From: Daejeonella sp. JGW-45
Lineage (GTDB): Bacteria > Bacteroidota > Bacteroidia > Sphingobacteriales > Sphingobacteriaceae
DNA: 64,000 nucleotides
Direction of reading: 5' to 3'
NCBI RefSeq assembly: GCF_029360805.1
Contig: NZ_JARKNC010000001.1
Coordinates: 62,001 to 126,000 of the forward strand
In this document: piece after piece, positions 18,280-27,600 of the stretch
Numbering within the stretch: the stretch's first letter is position 1
Layout of the letters: each line of letters starts with the position of its first letter
Notes under the pieces: generated by a model
What the model saw: only the letters and a program-made list of their open reading frames with translations
Told to the model about the DNA's origin: nothing
Database searches by the model: none
Position numbers and translations under genes: made by a program

Positions 18280-19239
18280 TTATTTGTTTACGACATTAAC
18301 AGGCTTACCCTCCAGGAACGAAATTAAATTCTTTTCCGCTATATCCATTAGCCGTGACCGGGCTTCTTTAGTTGCCCAGGCAATATGAGGAGTGATGATG
18401 CAGTTTTTAGCTCTAAAAAGCGGAGAGTCAACTGGGGGTGGCTCTACCGATAGTACATCAATCCCTGCCCCGGCAATGATATTATTATTTAAGGCATTGG
18501 CAAGATCTTGATCAACAACAATCGGTCCGCGCGATGTGTTCAGCAAAAATGACGAGGGTTTCATCGTTCTGAGACTTTCTGAATTAATGAGGCCCTTTGT
18601 CTCGGGAAGCAGAGGACAATGAATACTAACTACGTCTGATTCTCTCAACAGCTCAGGCACCTCAGCCCATTTAAAGTTCTTCCGCGCTGACTGATCGCTC
18701 TGAGTTCGGGATGAACCGATAATATTCATGCCAAAGGCAGTGGCAACATCAGCAACGCTGCTCCCTATATCCCCGAATCCGATAATACCCATTGTTTTCC
18801 CGGCCAACTCAACTAAAGGAAACTTCCAATAACAAAAATCCGGAGAAGCAGCCCAGTCACCCTTACGAACCGAATCACTGTGCTCCTGTACATGCAGACA
18901 GAGTTCAAGCAGCAGGGCCATCGTCATCTGAACTACCGAGGCCGTGCCGTAGCCGGGTATATTCGCTACTACTATCCCATGTGCTGTAGCGTAGTCGATA
19001 TCAACAACGTTATATCCGGTAGCTAATACACCAATATATTTAAGGTGTGGCAGCTCTTTCAGAATACCTTCTCTTAGAGGTGTCTTGTTTGTAAAAATTA
19101 TTTCAGCATCGCCGGCACGCTCTACGATCTTATCTTCGGGCGTCCGGTCATGCACCTTCAAATCGCCTAGTTCACTAATTCCATCCCAACTTATGTCGCC
19201 AGGGTTCAGTGTATACCCATCCAGTACAACTATCTTCAT
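18280..19239 (-). CDS. D-2-hydroxyacid dehydrogenase (hydroxypyruvate/glycerate dehydrogenase-like)
   Basis: 319-residue NAD(P)-dependent dehydrogenase. The nucleotide-binding GFGDIG is at 154-159 and the catalytic triad is Arg237 (TSRGP), Glu266 (VEPP) and His285 (PHIAWAT). The family reduces 2-keto acids such as hydroxypyruvate or glyoxylate. Its neighbour is glycerate kinase, which favours a glycerate/hydroxypyruvate role, but other 2-keto acids remain possible. It sits between the exported CBM9-like gene (68-nt gap) and the kinase. Confidence 0.9.
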   Translation of the reverse strand: MKIVVLDGYTLNPGDISWDGISELGDLKVHDRTPEDKIVERAGDAEIIFTNKTPLREGILKELPHLKYIGVLATGYNVVDIDYATAHGIVVANIPGYGTASVVQMTMALLLELCLHVQEHSDSVRKGDWAASPDFCYWKFPLVELAGKTMGIIGFGDIGSSVADVATAFGMNIIGSSRTQSDQSARKNFKWAEVPELLRESDVVSIHCPLLPETKGLINSESLRTMKPSSFLLNTSRGPIVVDQDLANALNNNIIAGAGIDVLSVEPPPVDSPLFRAKNCIITPHIAWATKEARSRLMDIAEKNLISFLEGKPVNVVNK

Positions 19240-19307
19240 GTCTAAATATTTTATTAATCACGACAACACCTTTCGCCATGCCTCGTGAAGTGCAGGCTTA
19301 GTGGCAG

Positions 19308-20081
19308 CTACATAAACTTTAACGTCCCGAAAAATCTGGGAAGATGAAAATTGGGTTTGTCATTTTTAACTACAGACCAGGTCAAAAAATGAATGTTCGA
19401 TGTATTTTCTGCAATCTTATAAAAGTTAGCTCGCCACTCGACACCTTTTGCTGGACGGGTTATTTTAGAATATGCTTCCAACATCAAAACAGGTATCCGG
19501 TATTCAATAACCCATTCACGCGGCTCAGTCATTTCCGGGTCCACTAGCTTGGGTAGAGTATGCGCTATTTCTATTTTCCTGATATCCATCTCATCGACTT
19601 GGATCCTGCGATCGCCGTTATAGCCCAATAAGGGTGTCCCGCCACCGTTCGTTTCCAGGTTGAAATACTTTAAAGGCTCAGTGGCATCCGGTGAAAAGAA
19701 AAACTCCACAGCGGAGTCTCTCCAGACCGGCCCGTTTATCTTGTCTGTGACGACTTTAATAAACCGCTCATTAACCCGGAAAATAACATACAGGTTTTTT
19801 TCATCATACATCATTTTTGCCTGTGCCGCAGGGATAAATGACGGGGCCTTACCCATTAAGTTCGTTATATTCAACGGCTTAATATTGCGCCATTGGGCTT
19901 TATTCCAGTCTGCATCAATCTTCATATTCCCCTTCAGCTTCTTCACTTTATAGCTCGGTCCTGCCGGATGTACTTCCGGCATCTCTTGAGATAATACAAT
20001 AAAACTACAGAGCATGATAATGCTGAGCAGCGACAAAGTATATTTAACAGTTTTCAATCTAAGTTTCACTTTCCAAATCAT
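19308..20081 (-). CDS. Exported CBM9-like/DOMON-fold protein
   Basis: 257 residues: an N-terminal hydrophobic signal or anchor (about 15-33, ending LSQEMPE) followed by one carbohydrate-binding family 9-like beta-sandwich. Typical features are IDADWNKAQW, the strand MMYDEKNLYVIFRV, VWRDSAVEFFFSPD and WVIEYRIPV. Such modules bind sugar termini or haem, but no ligand residues can be assigned. The start overlaps the stop of the PLP-enzyme gene by 4 nt (ATGA), so the two are translationally coupled and probably act together outside the cytoplasm. Confidence 0.82.
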   Translation of the reverse strand: MIWKVKLRLKTVKYTLSLLSIIMLCSFIVLSQEMPEVHPAGPSYKVKKLKGNMKIDADWNKAQWRNIKPLNITNLMGKAPSFIPAAQAKMMYDEKNLYVIFRVNERFIKVVTDKINGPVWRDSAVEFFFSPDATEPLKYFNLETNGGGTPLLGYNGDRRIQVDEMDIRKIEIAHTLPKLVDPEMTEPREWVIEYRIPVLMLEAYSKITRPAKGVEWRANFYKIAENTSNIHFLTWSVVKNDKPNFHLPRFFGTLKFM

Positions 20082-21733
20082 GTCGCCAATGGCGGGCCTC
20101 CAGGTATCATTACTCTCTCTCTTGCTGGCTTTTTCTTATTCCGGGTAGCTGTAAAGGTGGCTGTCTGGTATTCACCTAAATGTATATTCCCCGAAAACGT
20201 ATCACCGGTGACCATTCCCGAAAACAAAAAGCTCAGGCTATCGCCGACGAGTGGGATTGCACTCCGAAGCTTTACCTGGTTTCCGTCGATGGTACCATTA
20301 ACATTCCCTGTATTCAGGTTGCCCTTATGTGTTCCGCTAAGCCAGTTACCATCTTGCTCAAGAGTAAACGCGTGTTGGCTGGTGCTGCTGAAGAAATTTA
20401 CGCTCACATCCCAGCGGCCGGAAAGATCTGCCACCGGAGAAGTCATTTCCGGTTTAGCAGTCCGCTTCTTTGAAAGCACTTCGTAAAGACGATCTGCAAC
20501 GATTTTTTCCTCACCCGCCTGCATCTGACCTGTCGTAATACTAACGGACGTTTTACCGTCAGCTTCGTTCTTAGCAGCCAATGCAACCCGCGGCTTACTC
20601 CTTCCAAGCTCTTCAGCAATCTCAAAACTGGTAACATTTAATTTTTCAGGGTCCCAGATAACACTTAAAACCGGGGTTTTATTATTAAGGACCTTAGGTT
20701 CTATAACTTTCGTTTCTACCCCCTGTATAGGCGAGACCTTCCTAACGATCGTGTCTATCCATCCCATCCACCTTTTCCATTCAGCTCCGTGATCACGTTT
20801 AGTCCAATCCTCTACCGCTGCAAGCATTCCTATCATCTCTTCCCTGCCGACCTTATTATCACGTCCCGGACCGTGATGCGGCGAACTGGCTTGCCACGCC
20901 GACTTTAATATTGCCTTATCTCCCAACATCAACCCCGCACATTGCGGACCGCAAATAGCCTTGCCGCCGCTGTATGCTACTATCGTCGCCCCTCGTTTCA
21001 GGTGAACCGGCGGAATAGTCAAATCCTCTGCAGCGGCATCGACCAAAATCGGAATATTCTTAGGTTTCGCTATTCCAGCAATTACTTCGAGAGATAAGGG
21101 CTGCCCGGTAGCCGACGTATTACTTGTAGTCACGTAGATCATTGCCGTTCTGGGATTGATTGCTTTCTCAAGCTCTTCAGCATTATTCACATGCACGATC
21201 TTAACCCCAATATTCCGTATTGCGTGATCATAAGAAGTACGCGCGTATCTGGGAATGATCACTTCAGTTTTTTCCAGCCCTGTCAGATCGGGTATGCGAA
21301 GAAGCAACTCTGGATTACCCCCCGTTACACATGCAGCAGTAATATGCTTAAGGCCAGCGGCACAACCCGCAGATACCATCCCCCATTCGGTTTTGGTTAA
21401 ATCCGCCAGCCTCTGACCTATACCTTCAGCCAACTCGTCATACTGCACAAAATTATGTGAAGCGGCATCCATGGCTTCCCGAACTGCCGGCCGTTCGATA
21501 GATCCCCCAATAATCGTATAAGTACCCATGCAATTTATTACCGGCTCGACGCCAATAGAACGGAAAATATTTGTCTCGTCCATAAAAGAGGTCGTGGTTG
21601 TGATTGAATCTCCCAGCGGCTTGATCGCTGGCAAAGCCGTGACGTCAGATGGCGCGGCCAATGAATCTTTTGATAAGAATCCCCCCGCTATTGGAAGTAT
21701 CGCCATGCCCTTAATTGCGTTTCTACGTTTCAT
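20078..21733 (-). CDS. Exported SelA/glucosaminate-lyase-like PLP-dependent enzyme with C-terminal beta domain
   Basis: 551 residues. Residues 1-27 look like a twin-arginine signal (MKRRNAIKG, hydrophobic stretch, SLAAP). Residues about 50-425 form a fold-type I PLP enzyme related to SelA and D-glucosaminate-6-phosphate ammonia-lyases: YDELAEGIGQRLADLT, SAGCAAGL, Asp232 in VDAAAED and the PLP lysine Lys258 in AYSGGKAICGPQ. Residues about 435-535 add a small Gly/Thr-rich beta domain (LSGRWDVSV, repeated GxxxG turns). Relatives are normally cytoplasmic and shorter (about 370-470). First gene of a minus-strand cluster, divergent from a ROK regulator. The reaction is unknown; lyase or racemase-like chemistry on an amino sugar acid is a guess. 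Confidence 0.8.
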   Translation of the reverse strand: MKRRNAIKGMAILPIAGGFLSKDSLAAPSDVTALPAIKPLGDSITTTTSFMDETNIFRSIGVEPVINCMGTYTIIGGSIERPAVREAMDAASHNFVQYDELAEGIGQRLADLTKTEWGMVSAGCAAGLKHITAACVTGGNPELLLRIPDLTGLEKTEVIIPRYARTSYDHAIRNIGVKIVHVNNAEELEKAINPRTAMIYVTTSNTSATGQPLSLEVIAGIAKPKNIPILVDAAAEDLTIPPVHLKRGATIVAYSGGKAICGPQCAGLMLGDKAILKSAWQASSPHHGPGRDNKVGREEMIGMLAAVEDWTKRDHGAEWKRWMGWIDTIVRKVSPIQGVETKVIEPKVLNNKTPVLSVIWDPEKLNVTSFEIAEELGRSKPRVALAAKNEADGKTSVSITTGQMQAGEEKIVADRLYEVLSKKRTAKPEMTSPVADLSGRWDVSVNFFSSTSQHAFTLEQDGNWLSGTHKGNLNTGNVNGTIDGNQVKLRSAIPLVGDSLSFLFSGMVTGDTFSGNIHLGEYQTATFTATRNKKKPARERVMIPGGPPLAT

Positions 21734-22076
21734 ATTTATTAGTTTGTCTACAGTTCGTTTATGTGGAACTCAAAAGCAATCCGGGTTGCCTCGCATCCCG
21801 GGCCCGGAGATAAGTTCAAAATCCCCAATTTCTATTTTGAATTTTATTAAAATCTCGATAATAAACAGGGCGTAGTAAATATTGGAATTATTTATTTAAC
21901 AGCCTAATTTCAGGCCAGGCACCTGATTTTTTTCAAAGTATTGCCTGAATACTGGAGTTCTCCGTCTGACATCGAATTTAACCGTCTCTGATTGCTAATT
22001 ACATGGTTTACAAATTCATAGTTATGAAATGATCAAAATAATTGGTAAATATGTCTAAACAATTGGCGGGACATCA
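21734..22076. other. Divergent intergenic region, PLP-enzyme cluster / ROK regulator
   Basis: 343 bp with no gene. It must hold promoters for both divergent units. A short hairpin (TCAGG ... CCTGA followed by seven T) lies near 21912-21935, and two AATTGG direct repeats 25 bp apart lie just before the ROK start. No perfect TAnnTTTG box or clear operator was found. Confidence 0.4.
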
Positions 22077-23366
22077 ATGAAATATTTTCTTGTAGACAAA
22101 AATTACTTAGATACGCTCAGCAATATTGAAAGAAGAAAGTACTTACAGAAAGTCCGGTTAGTGAAGCTTCTGCACGCGCAAGGAGCTAAATCCAATGCTG
22201 ATATTTACCGCTTGCTCAATATCAGTTCACCTACATCGATCATCTTATTAAATGAACTTCTTTCTGAAGGACTGATTGAGAAGAAGGGTAAAGGCAGATC
22301 GGTAGGTGGTCGTAAACCTGAGCTTTATTGCCTTAAGGACAATTCGTTTTTTGTATTGAGCATCGGGATGGAGCGCTTCAAAACTGAAATTGCTCTGTTT
22401 GACAATAATAACAACAATATAACTGCCGTTCGCAGCTTTCCCCTGCGTATGACTAAAGACAAAAGTGCAATAAGCCAATTGCACCAGTATGCCGATGATG
22501 TGATCCGGTCATCCGGAATCGATACAAATAGGCTGGTAGGTATTGGAATAAGTATGCCGGGATTGGTAGATGCCACTTCTGGGAAAAACTACACCTTCCT
22601 TTTTTCAAGGAATGATTCAAAAACTTTACAGGGCACACTTGAAGAATTATTCCAAAAGCCGGTTTATATTGAAAATGATGTAAAGACAAATGCATTGGCT
22701 GAATTTCGATTTGGATTAGCCTCCGGCAGGAAAAATGTGCTCGTACTTCTTATGGATTGGGGGCTGGGGCTGGGAATAATCATGGACGGTAAACTTCAAA
22801 GTGGGACTTCGGGGTTTGCTGGTGAAATTGGCCACATTCCTTTTGTAGATGAAGGCGAGTACTGCTTTTGTGGTAAACGAGGATGCCTTGAAACGGTAGC
22901 CTCGGGCATGGCGATAGCGAGGATGGCCAAGCAGGGAGTATACTACGGAGAAAGTTCACTAATTAATGTGATACCCGATGAAGAGGTCGAACAAATCGAA
23001 CCGCAGGCTATCATTGATGCCGCAAACAAGGGCGATCAATATGCCATAAATATTCTCGCTGAAGTCGGTCACAATCTAGGAAAGGGGATATCAACGCTTA
23101 TACAGTTGTTCAATCCCGAACTGATCATCCTGAGCGGAAAAATAGCTGAAGCCAAACAATATATCACCATCCCTATCAAACACGCGGTAAATATTTATTG
23201 CAGCACCCGTATCCGGGAAAATACACATATAGCCTTGTCCAACCTTGGGAATGTAGGCGGCCTGCAAGTATCTGCCAGCATTGTACTGGAAAAAACCTTC
23301 GAGAAACAGATAGAATTAGCCAGCTACCGTTCAGCTATGGCGGTTTCCCTGAGCAAAGCTAGTTGA
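22077..23366 (+). CDS. ROK-family transcriptional regulator
   Basis: 429 residues: an N-terminal winged helix (about 15-80, SNADIYRLLNISSPTSIILL then a wing KKGKGRSVGGRKP) fused to a ROK sugar-kinase-like domain. The zinc motif CxCGxxGCxE is at Cys263-Glu272 (CFCGKRGCLE), with GEIGHIPF supplying the zinc His. Members repress sugar-use genes and respond to a sugar or sugar phosphate. Divergent position suggests it controls the PLP-enzyme, CBM9-like, dehydrogenase and kinase genes. Inducer unknown. Confidence 0.92.
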   Translation: MKYFLVDKNYLDTLSNIERRKYLQKVRLVKLLHAQGAKSNADIYRLLNISSPTSIILLNELLSEGLIEKKGKGRSVGGRKPELYCLKDNSFFVLSIGMERFKTEIALFDNNNNNITAVRSFPLRMTKDKSAISQLHQYADDVIRSSGIDTNRLVGIGISMPGLVDATSGKNYTFLFSRNDSKTLQGTLEELFQKPVYIENDVKTNALAEFRFGLASGRKNVLVLLMDWGLGLGIIMDGKLQSGTSGFAGEIGHIPFVDEGEYCFCGKRGCLETVASGMAIARMAKQGVYYGESSLINVIPDEEVEQIEPQAIIDAANKGDQYAINILAEVGHNLGKGISTLIQLFNPELIILSGKIAEAKQYITIPIKHAVNIYCSTRIRENTHIALSNLGNVGGLQVSASIVLEKTFEKQIELASYRSAMAVSLSKAS

Positions 23367-23370
23367 TAAA

Positions 23371-23472
23371 GGGAATAGCATGGGAAATAGTAAATGGGAA
23401 ATAGCAAATGGGGAATTTGAATTGACTTTTTAGCTTATCCTATTCCCCATTTCCTATTCTCCTATTCCCTAT
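23371..23472. repeat. Low-complexity inverted repeat between convergent genes
   Basis: Left arm (23371-23416) is built of repeated GGGAAATAG/AAATGGG units; right arm (23436-23472) is the pyrimidine complement (TATTCCCCATTTCC, CTATTCCC). It separates the convergent ROK and asd genes and could fold as a bidirectional terminator in RNA. One of several such elements in the window. Confidence 0.75.
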
Positions 23473-24458
23473 ATCAGTTTATTTTCCATCAGATATTCAG
23501 CGATCTGCACTGCGTTTGTTGCTGCGCCTTTCCGGAGATTATCTGCTACGATCCAAAGATTCAGGGCATTAGCCTGCGACTCGTCACGCCGGATCCTTCC
23601 AACAAAAACTTCGTCTTTTTCGTGGGCGTCCATCGGCATCGGATATTTAAGGTTTGCCGGGTCATCAACCACAATAATACCCTCCTCTTTCTCCAGGATA
23701 GAACGTACTTCGGCAAGATCAAAATCATTCTCAAATTCTATGTTTACCGATTCAGAGTGGCCGCCCATTACAGGGATGCGAACAGTTGTTGCAGTAACAC
23801 GGATCGAATCATCCCCTATAATCTTCTTGGTTTCAAGGATCATCTTCATCTCCTCCTTGGTGTAGCCGTTGGCTGTAAACACGTCAATCTGGGGTATCAC
23901 GTTCAGGTCGATAGGGTAAGCATAAGCCATTTCGCCACTCACACCTTTACGCTCATTCATCATTTGGTCGACAGCCTTTACGCCTGTACCGGTAACCGAC
24001 TGGTAGGTTGAAACCACCACCCGTTTAATTTTATATTTCTCGTGCAGCGGCTTTAACACCACCACCATCTGGATTGTTGAACAGTTTGGGTTAGCGATGA
24101 TCTTATCGTCTGCTCCTAATACCGAGGCATTGACCTCCGGTACAACCAGCTTCTTTGACGGATCCATTCTCCACGCTGAAGAATTATCAATTACTGTAGT
24201 GCCAGCCTCAGCAAAACGCGGTGCATTTTCAAGCGACGTGCTTCCACCTGCCGAAAATAGAGCCACATCCGGTTTCATCGCCACGGCGTCGTCCATGGTC
24301 ACAACAGTGTACTTCTTTCCCTTGAACTCGATCTGTTTACCGGCGCTCTTTGCAGAAGCTACGGGAATCAATTCTGTTACTGGGAAATTGCGCTCTGCTA
24401 AAACTTTTAACATCACCGAGCCTACAAGGCCGGTAGCGCCTACTACTGCGACTTTCAT
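23469..24458 (-). CDS. asd: Aspartate-semialdehyde dehydrogenase
   Basis: 329-residue enzyme making L-aspartate-4-semialdehyde from aspartyl phosphate, the branch point to lysine/diaminopimelate, threonine and methionine. The NADP-binding GATGLVGS is at 7-14, the catalytic cysteine is Cys126 (NPNCSTIQ) and the conserved His is in MGGHSES near 238. Length is standard. It is divergent from the large lamin-tail protein gene and carries no neighbours from its pathway. Confidence 0.96.
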   Translation of the reverse strand: MKVAVVGATGLVGSVMLKVLAERNFPVTELIPVASAKSAGKQIEFKGKKYTVVTMDDAVAMKPDVALFSAGGSTSLENAPRFAEAGTTVIDNSSAWRMDPSKKLVVPEVNASVLGADDKIIANPNCSTIQMVVVLKPLHEKYKIKRVVVSTYQSVTGTGVKAVDQMMNERKGVSGEMAYAYPIDLNVIPQIDVFTANGYTKEEMKMILETKKIIGDDSIRVTATTVRIPVMGGHSESVNIEFENDFDLAEVRSILEKEEGIIVVDDPANLKYPMPMDAHEKDEVFVGRIRRDESQANALNLWIVADNLRKGAATNAVQIAEYLMENKLI

Positions 24459-24689
24459 TTTTTTAATGTTTTTTATACGTTATTATTATTTTAATTAAGC
24501 AAATATGGGATTTTTTTAGGTCATTAAGCTAAAACGTACTGAAATCGATAGCATAGGTTTAGCACGCATCAACGGCTGAGGAATTTAATGTCCGATAATT
24601 TACCCTATAGAGAAAAATTCCTACCACTCACTCATTCTGAGCCAGTATTGTCAAAACACTAACGATTTTTATTCCTGTTTTTACGCAAT

Positions 24690-27600
24690 ATGAAACAGAT
24701 CCTGTTATTATTAGGAATTTTTGTATGTGGCATTCTTCACGCCCAGGTCAGCGACGATTTTAGCGACGGAAACTTTACCGTTAACCCAGAGTGGAGTGGG
24801 AACAACAGTAATACGGACTTCATCATCTCGGATAATAAACTCAGATCAAACTCGAGTACTGCAAATTCGAGTTTCTTTATCAGCACCGCCAGTACCCTGG
24901 CTACCGGAACTCAATGGGAAATCTGGGTAAATCTTCAACTTAGCACCTCTGGTGCAAATTATACAGACATCTACGTTATTTCCGATAAGGAAGATCTTAA
25001 AGCTGCATCCATTAACGGATATTTCATCAGGATTGGCAACACAGATGATGAAATAAGCCTGTATAAAAGGTCAGGGGCGATCAATACCAGCATCAAAATT
25101 ATTGACGGAATAAATGGGGCTGTAGGATCGTCGAATAACACCGTTAAAGTCAAATTAAAAAGAGATATCAATGGGCTTTTTACCCTGGAACGCGAGATTG
25201 TATCTGCGGGTTCATCCTATCTCACAGAGGGATCAATAACTGATCTTACACATGTAACTTCTACACACTTCGGGGTATTTGTCCAGCAATCGACAGCATC
25301 TTTCTTTTTCAAGCATTTTTTCGATAATATTAAGGTTGAGCCTATCCTCCTCGACATCATGCCGCCAGACCTGGTTTCAGTTTCGGCCATCGACTCAAAT
25401 ACTCTGGAAATTACTTTCAACGAAGCAATGGATAGCCTGACGGTAAAAACCGCGAGTAATTTTTCGATCAATCCCAATGTATTCGTTACCGGAGTATCAA
25501 CGACCGTTGACCCCGCAAGATTCGTATTAAAACTAGCGGGCGGTCTCGCCAGCGGAACTTATAATCTCCATGTATCAGCTGTTAAAGACAGAAATGGTAA
25601 CCTGATGGAGGACAGCAAAGCGTTTACCTATGTGAAACCCTATTTGCCTAAACCCGGCGATATAGTTATCAATGAAATATTTGCAGATCCTTCTCCTCCT
25701 ATAAGCCTCCCTTCTGCAGAGTTTGTCGAACTACGCAATAACAGCGATCAGTCTATCTCATTAAAAAACTGGAAATTCAGTGATTCAGGAAGCTCGTCCA
25801 CACTCGGAGAGATCAGCATCGACCCGGGCGGCTTTATCATTCTTTGCGCTCGCACTGACACCTCAGATTTTCAACCCTTTGGAAAAACGATTGGCCTCTC
25901 ACCCTGGCCATCATTGAATAACGCCGGCGATCTTCTGAAGCTGATCAGCACGGGGGAGGTCATTGATTCGGTAAACTATGCAGATACATGGTATAGAAGT
26001 GCAGCAAAGAAAACAGGCGGATGGACTCTTGAGCGAAAAGATCCGAAGTCAACGTGCGAGGGGATCTTTAACTGGCTCCCGTCTGATGATACAGCCGGGG
26101 GGACTCCCGGGAAGGAAAACTCAATCTATCTTTCCGAAACGGACCTTCTGCCGTTGTACGCGGACAGCCTAAAGCAACTCTCAGATACTACCATCCGAGT
26201 ATTCTTCAATAAGTCGCTGAGCAATAAGGCGCTGATCGCCGAGAATTTCACCCTTACGCCACCGGCTGGCATTACCGGGAAAATTACGGCTGATGAAGAA
26301 TTAAAGCGGTTAACCATTTATTATAATGAAAAATTTAAGCCGGGAACGGAATACAATCTAACTATTTCGAACGTGACCGATTGCAGCGGAATCCAGCTTT
26401 CCAGAGATCAGAGTACGTTAAAATTTAAAACCACAAATCTCCCTGACCCCATACCAGAGAGACCCGACAGCGCGCTGATCATAATAACCGAAATATTCGC
26501 CGATCCTTCACCCGAGGTTCTTTTGCCATTGGTAGAGTTTATTGAGATCTATAACCCATCAAAAGATACTGTAGAGCTCGACAAATGGACCCTTAGCGAT
26601 CCCGGTACCGAAACTATCTTTCCCAAGCAAAAAATATTACCGCAGGAGTATATTATACTTTGCCCGGCAGCAGATACCCTGACTTATAAAAAGTATGGCA
26701 AAACAATTGGCCTGAGCCCATGGCCGTCGCTGAACAATAGTTCAGACCAGATCAGCCTGAGGAGTCATAAGAACCGCCTGGCAGACTCCGTTTCATACTC
26801 CGACACCTGGTATCACAACCAGTCAAAAAAAACAGGAGGCTGGAGCCTCGAAAGAATTGATCTCAAATCCATCTGCAACGATTTTCTTAATTGGACCGCA
26901 TCGGTTGACACCGTTGGCGGCACGCCGGGCAAACGAAATTCAGCCGGCCTAAATCGCACGGCATTAAAAGCAGATAGCGTACAGATCGTCTCGGATACGA
27001 CAATGAAAATATACTTTAACAGGCCGGTCTACGAAGCTAGTCTGCTCATCGATAACTTTAAGCTATCGTCCGGCCCCCTGGTTAAAACACTCACTTTCGG
27101 CCGGGAAGCCAGGGAAGCAAGCCTTACCTGGCCAAGCAAGCTCGACCCCGGAAGCGATTACGAATTGATGATCTCAAACATTATGGATTGCTCCGGTAAT
27201 AAGCTCATCGACACGCAGTTAATTAAGTTTAAAACTGCCCCGCTGCCAATAGTGAAGATTGATACAGGCCGGGTGATAATAACTGAAATATTTGCGGATC
27301 CTTCGCCGGAGATTGGACTGCCCCTGACCGAATACATTGAAATATACAATCCGGGTTTGGGAACCATTGATCTTTCGAAATGGGTGTTAAGTGACGTAAA
27401 CACAAAAAGCTTAATTCCGTCCAAAGCTATCGGTGCCAGAGAATATGTCATTCTTTGTCCGGTTGCTGATACGCTGTCGTTTAAACAATATGGCAATGTG
27501 ATCGGCTTAAACCCCTGGCCAGCACTTGGAAATAGTAGCGACCGGCTAACTATAAAAAGCTTCCGTCAGCGCTTAGTTGATTCTGTCGACTATTCCGACA

